Origin: Zanthoxylum bungeanum
Lineage: Eukaryota; Streptophyta; Magnoliopsida; Sapindales; Rutaceae
Direction of reading: 5' to 3'
Length of the DNA: 64,000 nt
Assembly: GCA_019454045.1 (NCBI GenBank)
Contig: SKCR01041842.1
Location: forward strand, 1 to 64,000
The translations under genes were made by a program, and so were the position numbers. Below are positions 43,975 through 54,228 of the stretch, piece by piece (position 1 is the stretch's first letter; every line of letters begins with the position of its first letter). The notes beneath the pieces are model-generated. The model was not told where the DNA came from. It saw nothing but the letters and a program-made list of their open reading frames with translations, and searched no databases.

Positions 43975-45933
43975 TGACCGGCGTAAACACACAGGTAGAA
44001 CGTAAGCACACGTATCATTCAAGTAGTATAAAAATATCGATCCCACGAGGACTTAATTCCTACTGTTGTTATTAATTATTGATACTATTTATTTACAAGT
44101 ATCTAATTACAGGGAGAAGAGAATGATTGGTTTTGATTGGTTGAATTTGGATTTGATAACTAAAATACTTAAAGACACTAAAGAAAATACTAAGGAAAAT
44201 AACAAAAGACTCAAAGATCTAGGGTTGTGACTCCACACAATATTATTATAAAGATGAATTGATTTTCTTGTATATGTGTAATAAATCAGTTTGCTAACCT
44301 GGGACACGAAATTATGCAAAAGCCTCTGTCGATGGTCAGCTATACTACCAGTATAATCCAATTAAACTATATGTCTATGTTAACCAAATTACTTGGATTC
44401 ATTAAGATCAAGTTCCAATTGTGGTTACCCCCGCCCGACAAGTATATGTCTATCATGTAAGGAAATCTATTAAAAAGTTATCTATCCTCAAGGAAGATCG
44501 TGAGCTATTGAATCTTAGGCTGAAACCTAAAATCTCTTTTTCAAGTTCATTTTAACTTTACCACATCAATCTATTGGTGATCAGGCAACAAGAAGCATTA
44601 AGCTTAAGACTCAATAACAACTAAAGAATTACCCATTATATAATTAAATCAATTATTAAGCTTGTTAATATGTGGTTTCATCACTTCCCTAGAATAAAAA
44701 TAAAATGCTGGGGTTAGAGGATCCAAATTTATATTCAGTATCTAGGAATCTCACTTATTATAATATATAAATTATTTTTTGTTCTACTTTCTCATGAATT
44801 AATAATGTTAAACATTTAAAACCAGCCATATAGGCGGTAATCCATTTAGTCCAACTACACCAGCCATAAAGACCAGCCTTAAAGGCGGTAAAGTAATTTA
44901 TATTTAGACCAGCCATATAGGCGGTAATAAAGTCTGCCATTAATTAATTCTTTTAAATTATAATTTAAATATTATAATTAAGTGAGATTAACCTAGATAA
45001 TTATATTAAATGTTTCACCTTTTACCCCAACAGAATTTTAACTACAAAACATAAAAGTAATAAATAAAATATTGTAATAAAAAATAAAAATAAAAATTCA
45101 TAATTTAAATATTATTAATATTTTACAAAATAGATGCTATTCTATGAAATCAGGGAAAAAATCCCAAGGAAAGCACGAAAGAAATGAGCTGCAAATGGCC
45201 TCAATTTATAGGCATCTGATCGGCCACGCGTAGCGACGCGTGATTCCTTCTTGAGTCGCGAAGCGAGGTCATGTTGACTTGGTCAAATGCGTGTGGGATG
45301 TTGTCGTACTGACGTGGCACGCGGTTTGACTTGTTGACTGTTGATATGACACGCGATTTCTATCGGCACAATAGAATTTTGACACGTGGCACGCGTTATG
45401 ATTCAGTCCACTGAGATTCTGACACGTGGCAGATGATGATTGGTTGTAGATGACGTGGCGACACGTGGCACATGGACTCGGTTGGATGCTGACGTGGCTG
45501 ACACGTAGATGACACTTGGCTGACACATTTCACGTGGTTTATGTGGCCGAATAAGAAGCTGACATGTGGCACGCGTATTGTCGGCACCATATGATCGTGA
45601 CACGTGACACGGCGCACGTTAGCAGATCTTTTGTGATGATGACACATGACACGGTGCATGTTAGCAAGTCAAATTTCTCAGATTTTGACACGTATCCCAG
45701 GCGTAGGTTAGCAGAATGCGGCGCACGTTAGACGTCGTGATGCGCCAAATTACTAAAATGCCCTTTTGCGTCATTTTTCTCTATTTTGGCTCCAAATTAC
45801 TTCCAATGCTTCCCAAACTTAATTTATCTGCAAAATAACAATAAAACACATCAAAACGTTCACAAAACCCGAGAAACTATACAGAATATTAGGTTAAATG
45901 AGTGGGAAATAGTGATACATTTACCACTCATCA
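43975..45933 (-). repeat. 3' LTR of C (1959 bp)
   Basis: Sense starts TGATGAGTGGTAAATG at 45933 and ends GCCGGTCA at 43975. The upstream part (about 45300-45680) is packed with GACACGTGGC / GACGTGGC motifs. TATAAAT is rc of about 45203-45210. Three ACCAGCCATATAGGCGGT-type hairpins lie at about 44820-44930. Confidence 0.92.
45300..45680 (-). promoter_or_regulatory. G-box/ABRE array in the C LTR
   Basis: CACGTG or ACGTGGC cores occur at about 45313, 45384, 45424, 45453, 45463, 45493, 45534 and 45602. They lie upstream of the TATA box in sense direction. Such sites bind plant bZIP and bHLH factors (abscisic acid, light, stress). Confidence 0.6.
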
Positions 45934-46599
45934 CACCCCCAAACCTAACATTTTGCTAGTCCTCGAGCAAAACACAAAATAAAAAAACATAAACATCTTT
46001 AAAATAAAATTTAACTAAGCCACTTTCGTAGGGATCACGGTTGCATTTAGCGTATGCAACAAGCCTTTAAACCTCTAGGTGTCCCTAGTGGATGAGTTGT
46101 AGTCTCGTGAAGGTTTACAGCAATGATACCCTCAAACATTTTACAAAAGTAAAAAGATAGTAAAACTAATGCACTCAAAAACAAAAAGACAAGAGAAAAG
46201 AGAATAAAGAAGTTAGTGACTAAACATGTGAAACTTCTACTCCAAGTTAGTAGCTATTTTGTTTCATTCTAAATTACCGAATAAGTAAATTCTCCGATTA
46301 TATTTACCATTCTCCATATGCACAACCAACAAAATATTAAACAATTTATTCTTGCCCACAACAGTCATAAGTGTAGTTGATTAGAGAGTAATATTTTTGT
46401 CCTAAAGTTTTATCAGAATTCACACATTTTTGCAGCAATGGAATAATTTTTCTGATTTTTCTTTGATTTTGATTTTGATTTTATTTATATACAATACCTT
46501 CCGTCTATGTAGCGAGTGTTGGGTTGGTGGCTCCCAAACCAGTTGGCTTTAGGGCACCAGGTGTTAAGACACCCCTACGGACTTAATTACTCAGACTTC

Positions 46600-46640
<41 letters not shown>

Positions 46641-47278
46641 TTTGCAACATCCTTGATCCATGTAGCGAGCTTTGGGCCAGTGACTCCCAAACCAGTTGGC
46701 TTTAGGGTACTAGGTGTTAAAACACCCTTACAGACTTAATAACTCGGATCTCAGATGTTTTTTTTACTCCATAACTTTTTGAGATGCTTCCTCCAATTAA
46801 ACTAGAGCACTGAATATTACAAACTTTTCAATTTGAGCTCATGTTCGTATGTTACCTTGCATGTTGATAATACCTGCCAACTGAGCATATGAAGATCCAT
46901 TTTAGTCAGTTTTATGGAGAATTTACAAATTAAATAATTCAAAAAGAAATAAACAAAAATTAACTAGTTCCGAAAATAGGTTTGAGATACGTATCAGGAG
47001 TGAGAACTCTTTACACATCTATTTTCACCAATTACACCCAATTATTCAAATTAAAAACACAAAATATTTTTTGATTTTTGTAAAATTTTTCAATTTTTTT
47101 TTGTATTTTTCGAAAAATTTTGGACTAAAAATAAAAACAACACACAAAACTAAAAAAAAGATATTAATCAACTAATTCCCTCCCTCAAACCTAAATGAGA
47201 CATTGTCCCCAATGTCTTAAACAGTAGAAGAAGAGTTTAGAAGATAATACCTGGTTAGCTGAAATTCTACAGGAAAAA
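45934..47278 (-). other. C: polypurine tract and noncoding 3' region
   Basis: The polypurine tract (sense TTTGGGGGTG) ends at 45934. Two direct repeats of about 105 bases (46494-46604 and 46646-46758) flank a TA microsatellite (about 46604-46636). The GACATTG inverted repeat lies at 47199-47216. Confidence 0.75.
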
Positions 47279-47932
47279 TTACCGATTAAGATCTATGTCC
47301 AATTTACGGTTCTTACCACGATCGCTATCTGACCAGTTCAACTTGGAAATAATGAGGTCGATTTTTGGTTCAAAGGCTAGGATTTGGTCAATTAATTCTT
47401 CGGCCTTTGTTGCAGTCAAGAAAATATCATGCACTGATTTTGTGACGAACTCATGTCTTTTGGCTTCCGCAAGAAATACAAACAGAAAATCGAAAAAATG
47501 TTCAATGTTGAGTAATCCAATGGGCTTCTGATGAATGTTCAAATGCGCCCATGATGCGACTGTGAATATCTCTTCAAACATTCCGAGCCCACCTGGTAAA
47601 ACAATAAACGCATCAGCAGTATTAACCATTTCAAGGAGTTTTTCAGACATCCCCGATACAATACGTTCATCTCCATTTGTTTTTCCGATTATATGTTCGT
47701 CCGCCAAATTTTTTGGATTGATTCCCAAAACGTGACCGCCACCCTCCTGAACGGCTTTTGAAATGCTTCCCATCAATCCAAGATTGCCACCACCATATAC
47801 TAGGTGCATATTTCGTTCTGCTATGACTCTCCCCAATTCCTTTGCAGCCTCAATGAACTCTGGTTTATTACCAGAGTTGGATCCACAGAAAACACAAATT
47901 CGCTTGACTCGCTACTGTGAAGTTGCTTCTAT
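47279..47932 (-). pseudogene. LOG-like: LOG-like phosphoribohydrolase, start lost (element C)
   Basis: This is the most complete of the three copies. From 47836 to 47279 it is open for 185 codons with YGGGNLGLMG, ISKAVQEGG, DAFIVLPGG and LNIHQKPIGLLN. Extending upstream in the same frame reaches ICVFCGSNSG and a start position at 47932-47930 that reads ATA instead of ATG, with a TAG seven codons in. Two substitutions affect the active site compared with A: the conserved Arg is Lys (SEKLLEM), and PGGxGT has become PGGLGM. The full length would be 217 codons, intronless, typical of LOG. It differs from A at roughly a third or more of residues, yet keeps the fold's motifs, which suggests long evolution under constraint before decay. 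Confidence 0.9.
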
Positions 47933-47991
47933 TTTCTCTCTCTTATTTGGATGTATATCTGGATGTGTCGAAGAGAGAAATGTACAATTAA

Positions 47992-47998
47992 ATTTATA
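47992..47998 (-). promoter_or_regulatory. TATA box upstream of LOG (C)
   Basis: Sense TATAAAT lies 60 bases before the LOG start position. The splice-acceptor-like CTTTTTCAG of A and B reads ATTTTCAAG here. Confidence 0.4.
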
Positions 47999-48446
47999 GA
48001 ACTTGAAAATGGGAGAGTAATAGTAGCATTAGTACCTGCCAAATGACAATTATTAGATGAACGTTATAATAAATCGTGAAAAGTTTAAAAAAGATAAAGG
48101 AAATAAAAACAGAAAAGCAAATCAAAGCAATTATTAAGGCAACATAATTGTGTATGCAATACACCACTAGCTTAGTATAAATTCAAATGGATGCGTCTCA
48201 AGAATTCATTCTTTAGTCAGCCATCACAAATGAATTAGCTCTCTTCTTTGTGATTGCCAAACACCATTCCTTCTGTCTTAAAATGCTCCGTTTGTGCTTT
48301 TCCCTACAAAAATAACACACAAAATTAAAAACTCTACAACATGTATACATAAAATATAAAAAAAGAAATTACAATAAAGTGCATGGTTGCCTGCCTACTA
48401 GCGCTAAATTTTTCGTCTTCAGCCAGACTTGACTGAAATCTATCTG

Positions 48447-49724
48447 TCAAGGAGGTTTCGGCGTCGTTTTGGATGTACGATTAAATATAATCCTGTGTGC
48501 GTTTCTTTTGAAGGGTCTCTTCCAATGGTGAAAGGGCAAAAAGAATTTTGTCTCATTCAGTGTTCGTGCCACCTTTTTGATCTTTGTTGTTCTAATGGTT
48601 CCTGAAAAGAAAGAAAGAAAATCAGGAGGTCTCATATGGTGCTTGACTTTGAATGGAAGTTCCATTCTGTCAAGCTTCTAGGTGATATCTTTGATTTGTA
48701 CTCCCCAAAATAGTGATATTTCTTTTGAATGCACTGGATCTTCAATAAGGTTTGACATTTGCTCTGCTTCTGTCTCCACCTTTTCTTCACAGATATATTT
48801 TAGAATTTCCGCATTTAATTCTTCATCTGTCATCTGTGAAATGCATGCTCCATAAGTGTTAATCTGAGGATGTAAAAATATGTCTGAATTTAGGTCTTCA
48901 TCCTCTGATATGACTGAAATGAATGGTTCAAGTATATCTTCTTCAAACATCAGTGCAATGCAATCTCCAAGATCTTCATTTTGAGGATACAGAGTTCCAT
49001 CCTCAATTCTAGTTGGCACAAACAACTCTGCTTCTTCATCCTCGTCAGAGTCCGAATAATAAAACTCAAATCGAGACTTTGCCGGTTCAGATTCTTGAAC
49101 TGATACCTATGGTTCCTGATACTGATCAGCCTCTTCCTCTGCTAAAGTGTCATCATGAAATGTTTGGTACTCGAAAGCTTCGTCAGCGTCATCTGAAAAT
49201 GCTCCTTGAGGTATGTAGCTCTGATTTTCTGTTAATTGTCTCGTTTGTTCTGTCAGTCTCTGAATGGATGCTGATTGTCTCTGAATACTTTCGAGTTGAT
49301 TCTGGTATGTTTCAAGCATTATATCCAACTTTTCGTCTTGTTTCTTGAACCAATCTTTGAGCATGTCAACCATCTGATCTTCCTCTGATGGTTCTGGTTC
49401 TTAATGAAAATCATAGGTAGATGGTGGATAAGATGGAAGATGTGGTTCTGTGAAATATGTTGGCTCTTCGTACCTTGAATGATTACGATAATTCTGCCAC
49501 TCTGACATGTATATTCATTGATCGCTGGGGTGGTTACCATCGCATATCACACATCTCCCCATTGTGTTCTGATGAGAAAATGTAGTATTGCTTGGTTCTG
49601 ACATCCAGTGATAATTGTTGGGCTGTACAACAGGACTCAGAAAACCGGACTGATGCTCCCTGAATTGGGGTGTATCTTATTCTAGTAAAGCTCGTGATCT
49701 CTCAATCTCCCAATAATGTTCCAT
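48447..49724 (-). pseudogene. Gag zinc-knuckle / linker fusion ORF (element C, several stops)
   Basis: It starts at ATG 49724 (MEHYWEIERSRALLE), aligned to B. The zinc knuckle is damaged (CVICDGNHPSD, last Cys lost). There are stops within the first 120 codons, then open stretches 49373-49107 (coiled-coil-like IQRLTEQTRQL) and 49025-48678 (acidic, YGACISQMTDEELNAEIL). At the B stop position C has CAG, supporting one continuous ancestral ORF. A final open stretch, 48665-48447, begins MELPFKVKHH and is preserved as a reading frame in B too, beside a T-rich run ending TTTTCAG (sense). Confidence 0.7.
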
Positions 49725-49836
49725 TTTTCAACCACCTGAAAACAAAAGAAAGAAATAAAAATTACAGATAAAGATAAAGAAAATTAGATACAAGTAAATT
49801 AGATAGCTTCAAAATTAATAACTCAAGAAAAATAAG

Positions 49837-49854
49837 TCCCCAGCAACGGTGCCA
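49837..49854 (-). other. Primer binding site of C (tRNA-Asp type, mutated)
   Basis: Sense TGGCACCGTTGCTGGGGA has two changes (both G-to-A or C-to-T type) from the site in A and B. Confidence 0.85.
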
Positions 49855-49860
49855 AAAACT

Positions 49861-51354
49861 TGACAGGCGTAAACACACACGTATAACGCAAGCGCACGTA
49901 TCGTTCAAGTAGTATAAAAATATCGATCCCACGAGGACTTAATTCCTATTATTGTTATTAATTATTGATACTATTTATTTACAAGTATCTAATTACAGGG
50001 AGAAGAGAATGATTGGTTTTGATTGGTTGAATGTGGATTTGATAACTAAAATACTTAAAGACAATAAAGAAAATACTAAGGAAAATAACAAAAGACTCAA
50101 AGATCTAGGGTTGTGACTCCACATAATATTATTATAAAGATGAATTGATTTTCTTATATATGTGTAATAAATCAGTTTGCTAACCTGGGACACGAAATTA
50201 TGCAAAAGCCTCTATCGATGGTCAGCTGCACAAACCCAGTATAATCCAATTAAACCATATGTCTATGTTAACCAAATTACCTGGATTCATTAAGATCAAG
50301 TTCCAATTATGGTGACCCCCGCCCGACAGGTATATGTCTATCATGTAAGGAAATCTATTAAAGGGTTATCTATCTTCAAGGAAGATCGTGAGCCATTGAA
50401 TCTAAGGCTGAAACCTAAAATCTCTTTTTCAAGTTCATTTTAAGTTTACCACATCAATCTTATTGGTGATCAGGCAACAAGAAGCATTAAGCTTAAGACT
50501 CAATAAACAAACTAAAGAATTACCCATTATATAATTAAATCAATTATTAAGCTTGTTAATATTGTTTTTCATCACTTCCCTAGAATAAAAATAAAATGCT
50601 GGGGTTAGAGGATCCACATTTAATATTTCTTATCTAGGAATCTCACTTATTATAATATATAAATTATTTTCTGTTCTGCTTTCTTAGGAATTAATAATGT
50701 TAAACATTTAAAACCAGCCATATAGGCGGTAATCCATTTAGTCCAACTACACCAGCCATATAGGCGGTAAAGTAATTTATATTTAGACCAACCATATAGG
50801 CGGTAATAAAGTCTACTATTAATTAATTCGGTTAAATTATAATTTAAATATTATAATTAAGTGAGATTAACCTAGATAATTATATTAAATGTTTCACCTT
50901 TTACCCCAACGGAATTTAACTACAAAACATAAAAGTAAATAAATAAAATGCTATAATAAAAACTAAAACTAAAAATTCATAATTTAAATATTATTAATAT
51001 TTTACAAAATAGATGTTATCATATGAAATCAGGGAAAAAATCCCAAGGAAAGCACGAAAGAAATGAGCTGCAAATGGCCTCAATTTATAGACATCTGATC
51101 GGCCACGCGTGATTCCTTCTTGTGTCGCGACGCGAGGCCATGTTGACTTGGTCAAATACGTGTGGGATGTTGTCTTGCTGACGTGGCACGCGATTTGACT
51201 TGTTGACTATTGATATGGCATGCGGTTTCTGTCGGCACAATAGAATTTTGACACGTGGCACACGTTATGATTCAGTCCATTGAGATTCTGACACGTGGCA
51301 GACGATGATTGGTTGTAGATGACATGGCGACACGTGGCACATGGACTCGGTTGG
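49861..51354 (-). repeat. 5' LTR of C, truncated
   Basis: This matches 43975-45480. The sense start, about 575 bases including half of the G-box array, is absent. TATA is near 51089, so the core promoter remains. Identity to the 3' LTR is high by eye. Confidence 0.88.
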
Positions 51355-51713
51355 CAATGGAAGTGGCAATGGAAGTGGGTTATTGCTGGTTATTGCTGTA
51401 GCTGAAGTGGCAATGGAAGCTTTCTGGGTCGATAATAAATCTAATTAGATTAGATATAGTTCTGTTAGCAGCTGAGTTAGGCGTCAGCACAGGCTAAAGA
51501 ATTAATGGTCTCATCAACGATCCAGATACATACTTCGATATTCATCTGATTCATTCGGATCATACATCGTGGCGATGTGATGATCGAATAAATCGCATCA
51601 GATGATAATCATGCAAATCCGCTGACGAAAGTATTTTCTCAGCAGTTTGAGCCAACCTTACATAGTTCGGGTGTTAGACACTCGAGTGACTGGCTATAGG
51701 CCAAGTGGGAGAT
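51355..51713 (+). pseudogene. Copia RNase H end fragment upstream of D
   Basis: Translated in pieces it matches the last 110 residues of the D polyprotein (AVAEVAMEAFW, then the region read as NNGAIAQAKELRSHQR in D, then the C terminus). It ends in the polypurine tract CCAAGTGGGAGAT before the LTR at 51714. Short duplications of GGCAATGGAAGT mark its start. It shows that the LTR at 51714 also served as the 3' LTR of another, now mostly lost, copia element. Confidence 0.75.
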
Positions 51714-53755
51714 TGTTGGACAATTATGACCCAAAGCGTCACTATTTGTACAGATCATGGTGTTGTTGTACAAATTAACTATGTGACAAAGGAGATTGCT
51801 CTTTTATCATTTGTGATTAGATCACCTAGATATATAAATGATAGGAGATCCCTATGATTTGTTCCTGGATTGAGAATGATATGAGACTGTATAAGTCCAT
51901 GAAGGATAAATCATTAAATATCCCTAGTTAGAGTATTATCGAGATTGGACATCGATAAATGCGTAAAAGACTAGTATTACACTTGTGCGCGTTGTGAGGG
52001 CACAACGACATAGTTCTCATATATCTGGCTATAAGATACTCATGCAAGTGTAATAGGAGGTTGTGTTTTACCGATGGTACGGGAAACAGCTTCGCTCTGT
52101 ATAAGACCCCCTCAGAATTCCATTGGTAGTATGACTATGTGTCTATGGAAATCCGAAATCAGGGTAGGTGTATTTGGTCTTAACCTGAGACTTGCACTGC
52201 TAATACTTGCGACAATTAATATACTTTGGTTGCGGTCGTCAAGGGCTTTAACAGGTTCTGTGTAAGCCTATGTTGGGTATATTGAGAATCGTTGTGTGTT
52301 GGGTGTGATGTCAAGACAAAAGTGTCACTCCAGTCATATGGAGATGATGGTCACGTAGGATACGATACTAGTACTCTTAAGTACTGCAGTCATCGGGATA
52401 AGATGACAAGGTCATGTTTATCCGATTATAGAGACTAGTTACTAGACATCAGACATGTGCTTCGTACGGGGCAGACACAATTCCAGCCCACGGCCTAGCA
52501 CGTGATCATCCGATACTGGACAGAAATATGCAATACTACGTATAATACGCCTGATATAGATCTTTTATTCCTGTAAGGATATTTCTAGAGAATTGGGTAG
52601 GCATGGTGATTTGCTAGAAACCAACCTTGTCTTGTAAATCGGTAAAATGTAGTACTTGGTACTTACGTGTTCAGATAGTCCGACAACCGAATTTACTGCC
52701 AACATATCTGGGGATCTCATGGGTCGCTTCCCAAAGATTTACCGATGACGTATGACTCGCACTCTAAATTAATATGGTATTAATTAGAAGAGAGAGAAAA
52801 TTAATCTGGGATTAATTGCGAAGTTATTTTATCTGGGATAAAATATCAATTAAAGAGAGATAACGATTAATTTGGAATTAATCGATTAAATTAATATTTT
52901 TGATATATTAATCGAAATTGGATTTCGACGCGGAATTAAAATTAGATTTTAATTCGGGCGAACGAATTAATTTAAAATTAATTCGTTAGCGATGTGAATA
53001 GTGATTTCTCTAGGCATAATCATTTAATTACGTTTTAACAGAAAATTCGTTAATTTGGAATTAGCGAACTCGAGCCCGAGATTATTTGCGAGCGCATTCG
53101 TATTTCGAATTCGAGTGCGGCACGCAAGTCAAATCAAGCGTCAAATCGCTAGTCGCATCTAGCGTCACATCATTCGTCAATCAATTGATGGATGTCTATC
53201 ACTTTGAGTGATTGACGCAAGTCACTATTCATGATTGATGGAAGTGATGTGTGTGGTTGGTGCCATTATGGCTTGACTTTTTGAAAGCCAAATTCACATG
53301 AAATGAATTTGAAATTTACATAAGTGTATTAGATACACTTTAGCCATCAACCAAACACAACTCTCTCTTTCTCTCATCTCTCTCTCTCTCGCCCATGGAG
53401 GGCTTTTGCTCATTGGTTTTGGCAGTTTACTGCCGTGAACCAAGAGTAAAAGGGAAGCTTGAGTGGTGATTTTTGTGCCAAAAATCATAAGAGCTAGCAC
53501 TCCGAGAGACATGCGAAGGTGATAGGGAAGTCCACCCATGAGCCGGGAATCGTTTGACGAAGCTCGGAGCTCAAATCTTGGAGATGAAAAACGTCACTGC
53601 CGTGAGTTGTGACAGTGGGCAGAAACTAGAATTTGATTTTTGTTCGTCAATGCGTCGCTCAACCGATCGATGTGAGTATTTCGCAACTTCGTTGATTTGT
53701 ATTCGCACTTATTTCATGTTTGTTTACGATCTTGGGACCTTAATAGAAACCAACA
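51714..53755 (+). repeat. 5' LTR of copia element D (2042 bp)
   Basis: It starts TGTTGGACAATTATGACCC and ends TAGAAACCAACA. It has a CT-rich tract near 53361-53392. It is the inverse-oriented homologue of the E LTRs. I do not recognise a primer site in the bases that follow. Confidence 0.9.
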
Positions 53756-53797
53756 ACCCGTAATCGTTAATTGAATAGTTAGACTATTGCAATTAAC

Positions 53798-54223
53798 ATG
53801 GCCGAAAAGATCAACGTTATGGACATTATCATGGGCGAAAATGTCTTTAATGGGGCACACTTTCCTGACTGGGATATGAACCTCAGGATTATCCTGGGGG
53901 CTAAGAATATGCTCTATACGATAGAGAGACCTCTTGGGCCTAAGCCCGGAATTGAGTAGCCACTTGAGCTTGAGCTTTGGAAGACTCACAGTGATGACAA
54001 CTCAACTACTCAATCTGTCATGCTTGCTGCAATGACCCCACAATTTCGTCGTCAAAACAAGGGATTGGATCCCCACGAAATGATGTTGAAGTTGAGGGAC
54101 CTTCACCGATCTAACCTTAGATCGCAGAAGTATAAGTTGCAGAAGAAGCTCTTTCGCTCTCGAATGTTAGAGGGTACATCTGTCGAGCATCATGTGTCAC
54201 AGATAATTACTGACATCGAATAG
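53798..54223 (+). pseudogene. Copia gag, N-terminal part (D)
   Basis: ATG 53798 opens MAEKINVMDIIMGENVFNG, with the FPDWDMNLRIILGAKN segment typical of the copia gag N terminus. A TAG at 53957-53959 (GAATAG-type change at a probable Gln codon) interrupts, and the frame continues open from 54020 to a TAG at 54221-54223. A one-base shift then joins the frame of 54229. It would supply the capsid of the particle. Confidence 0.85.
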
Positions 54224-54228
54224 CTAGG

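Larger units (their letters stand above)
43975..51354 (-). mobile_element. Non-autonomous Athila-type element C carrying LOG
   Basis: Sense runs right to left: 5' LTR (51354-49861, its first about 575 bases missing), primer site, gag zinc-knuckle/linker fusion ORF, LOG, twin repeats, polypurine tract, 3' LTR (45933-43975). It has the same plan as B but from a well-separated subfamily: LTR and LOG sequences differ strongly while order and motifs are kept. The right LTR is cut at about 51354, where copia sequence begins. Confidence 0.88.
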
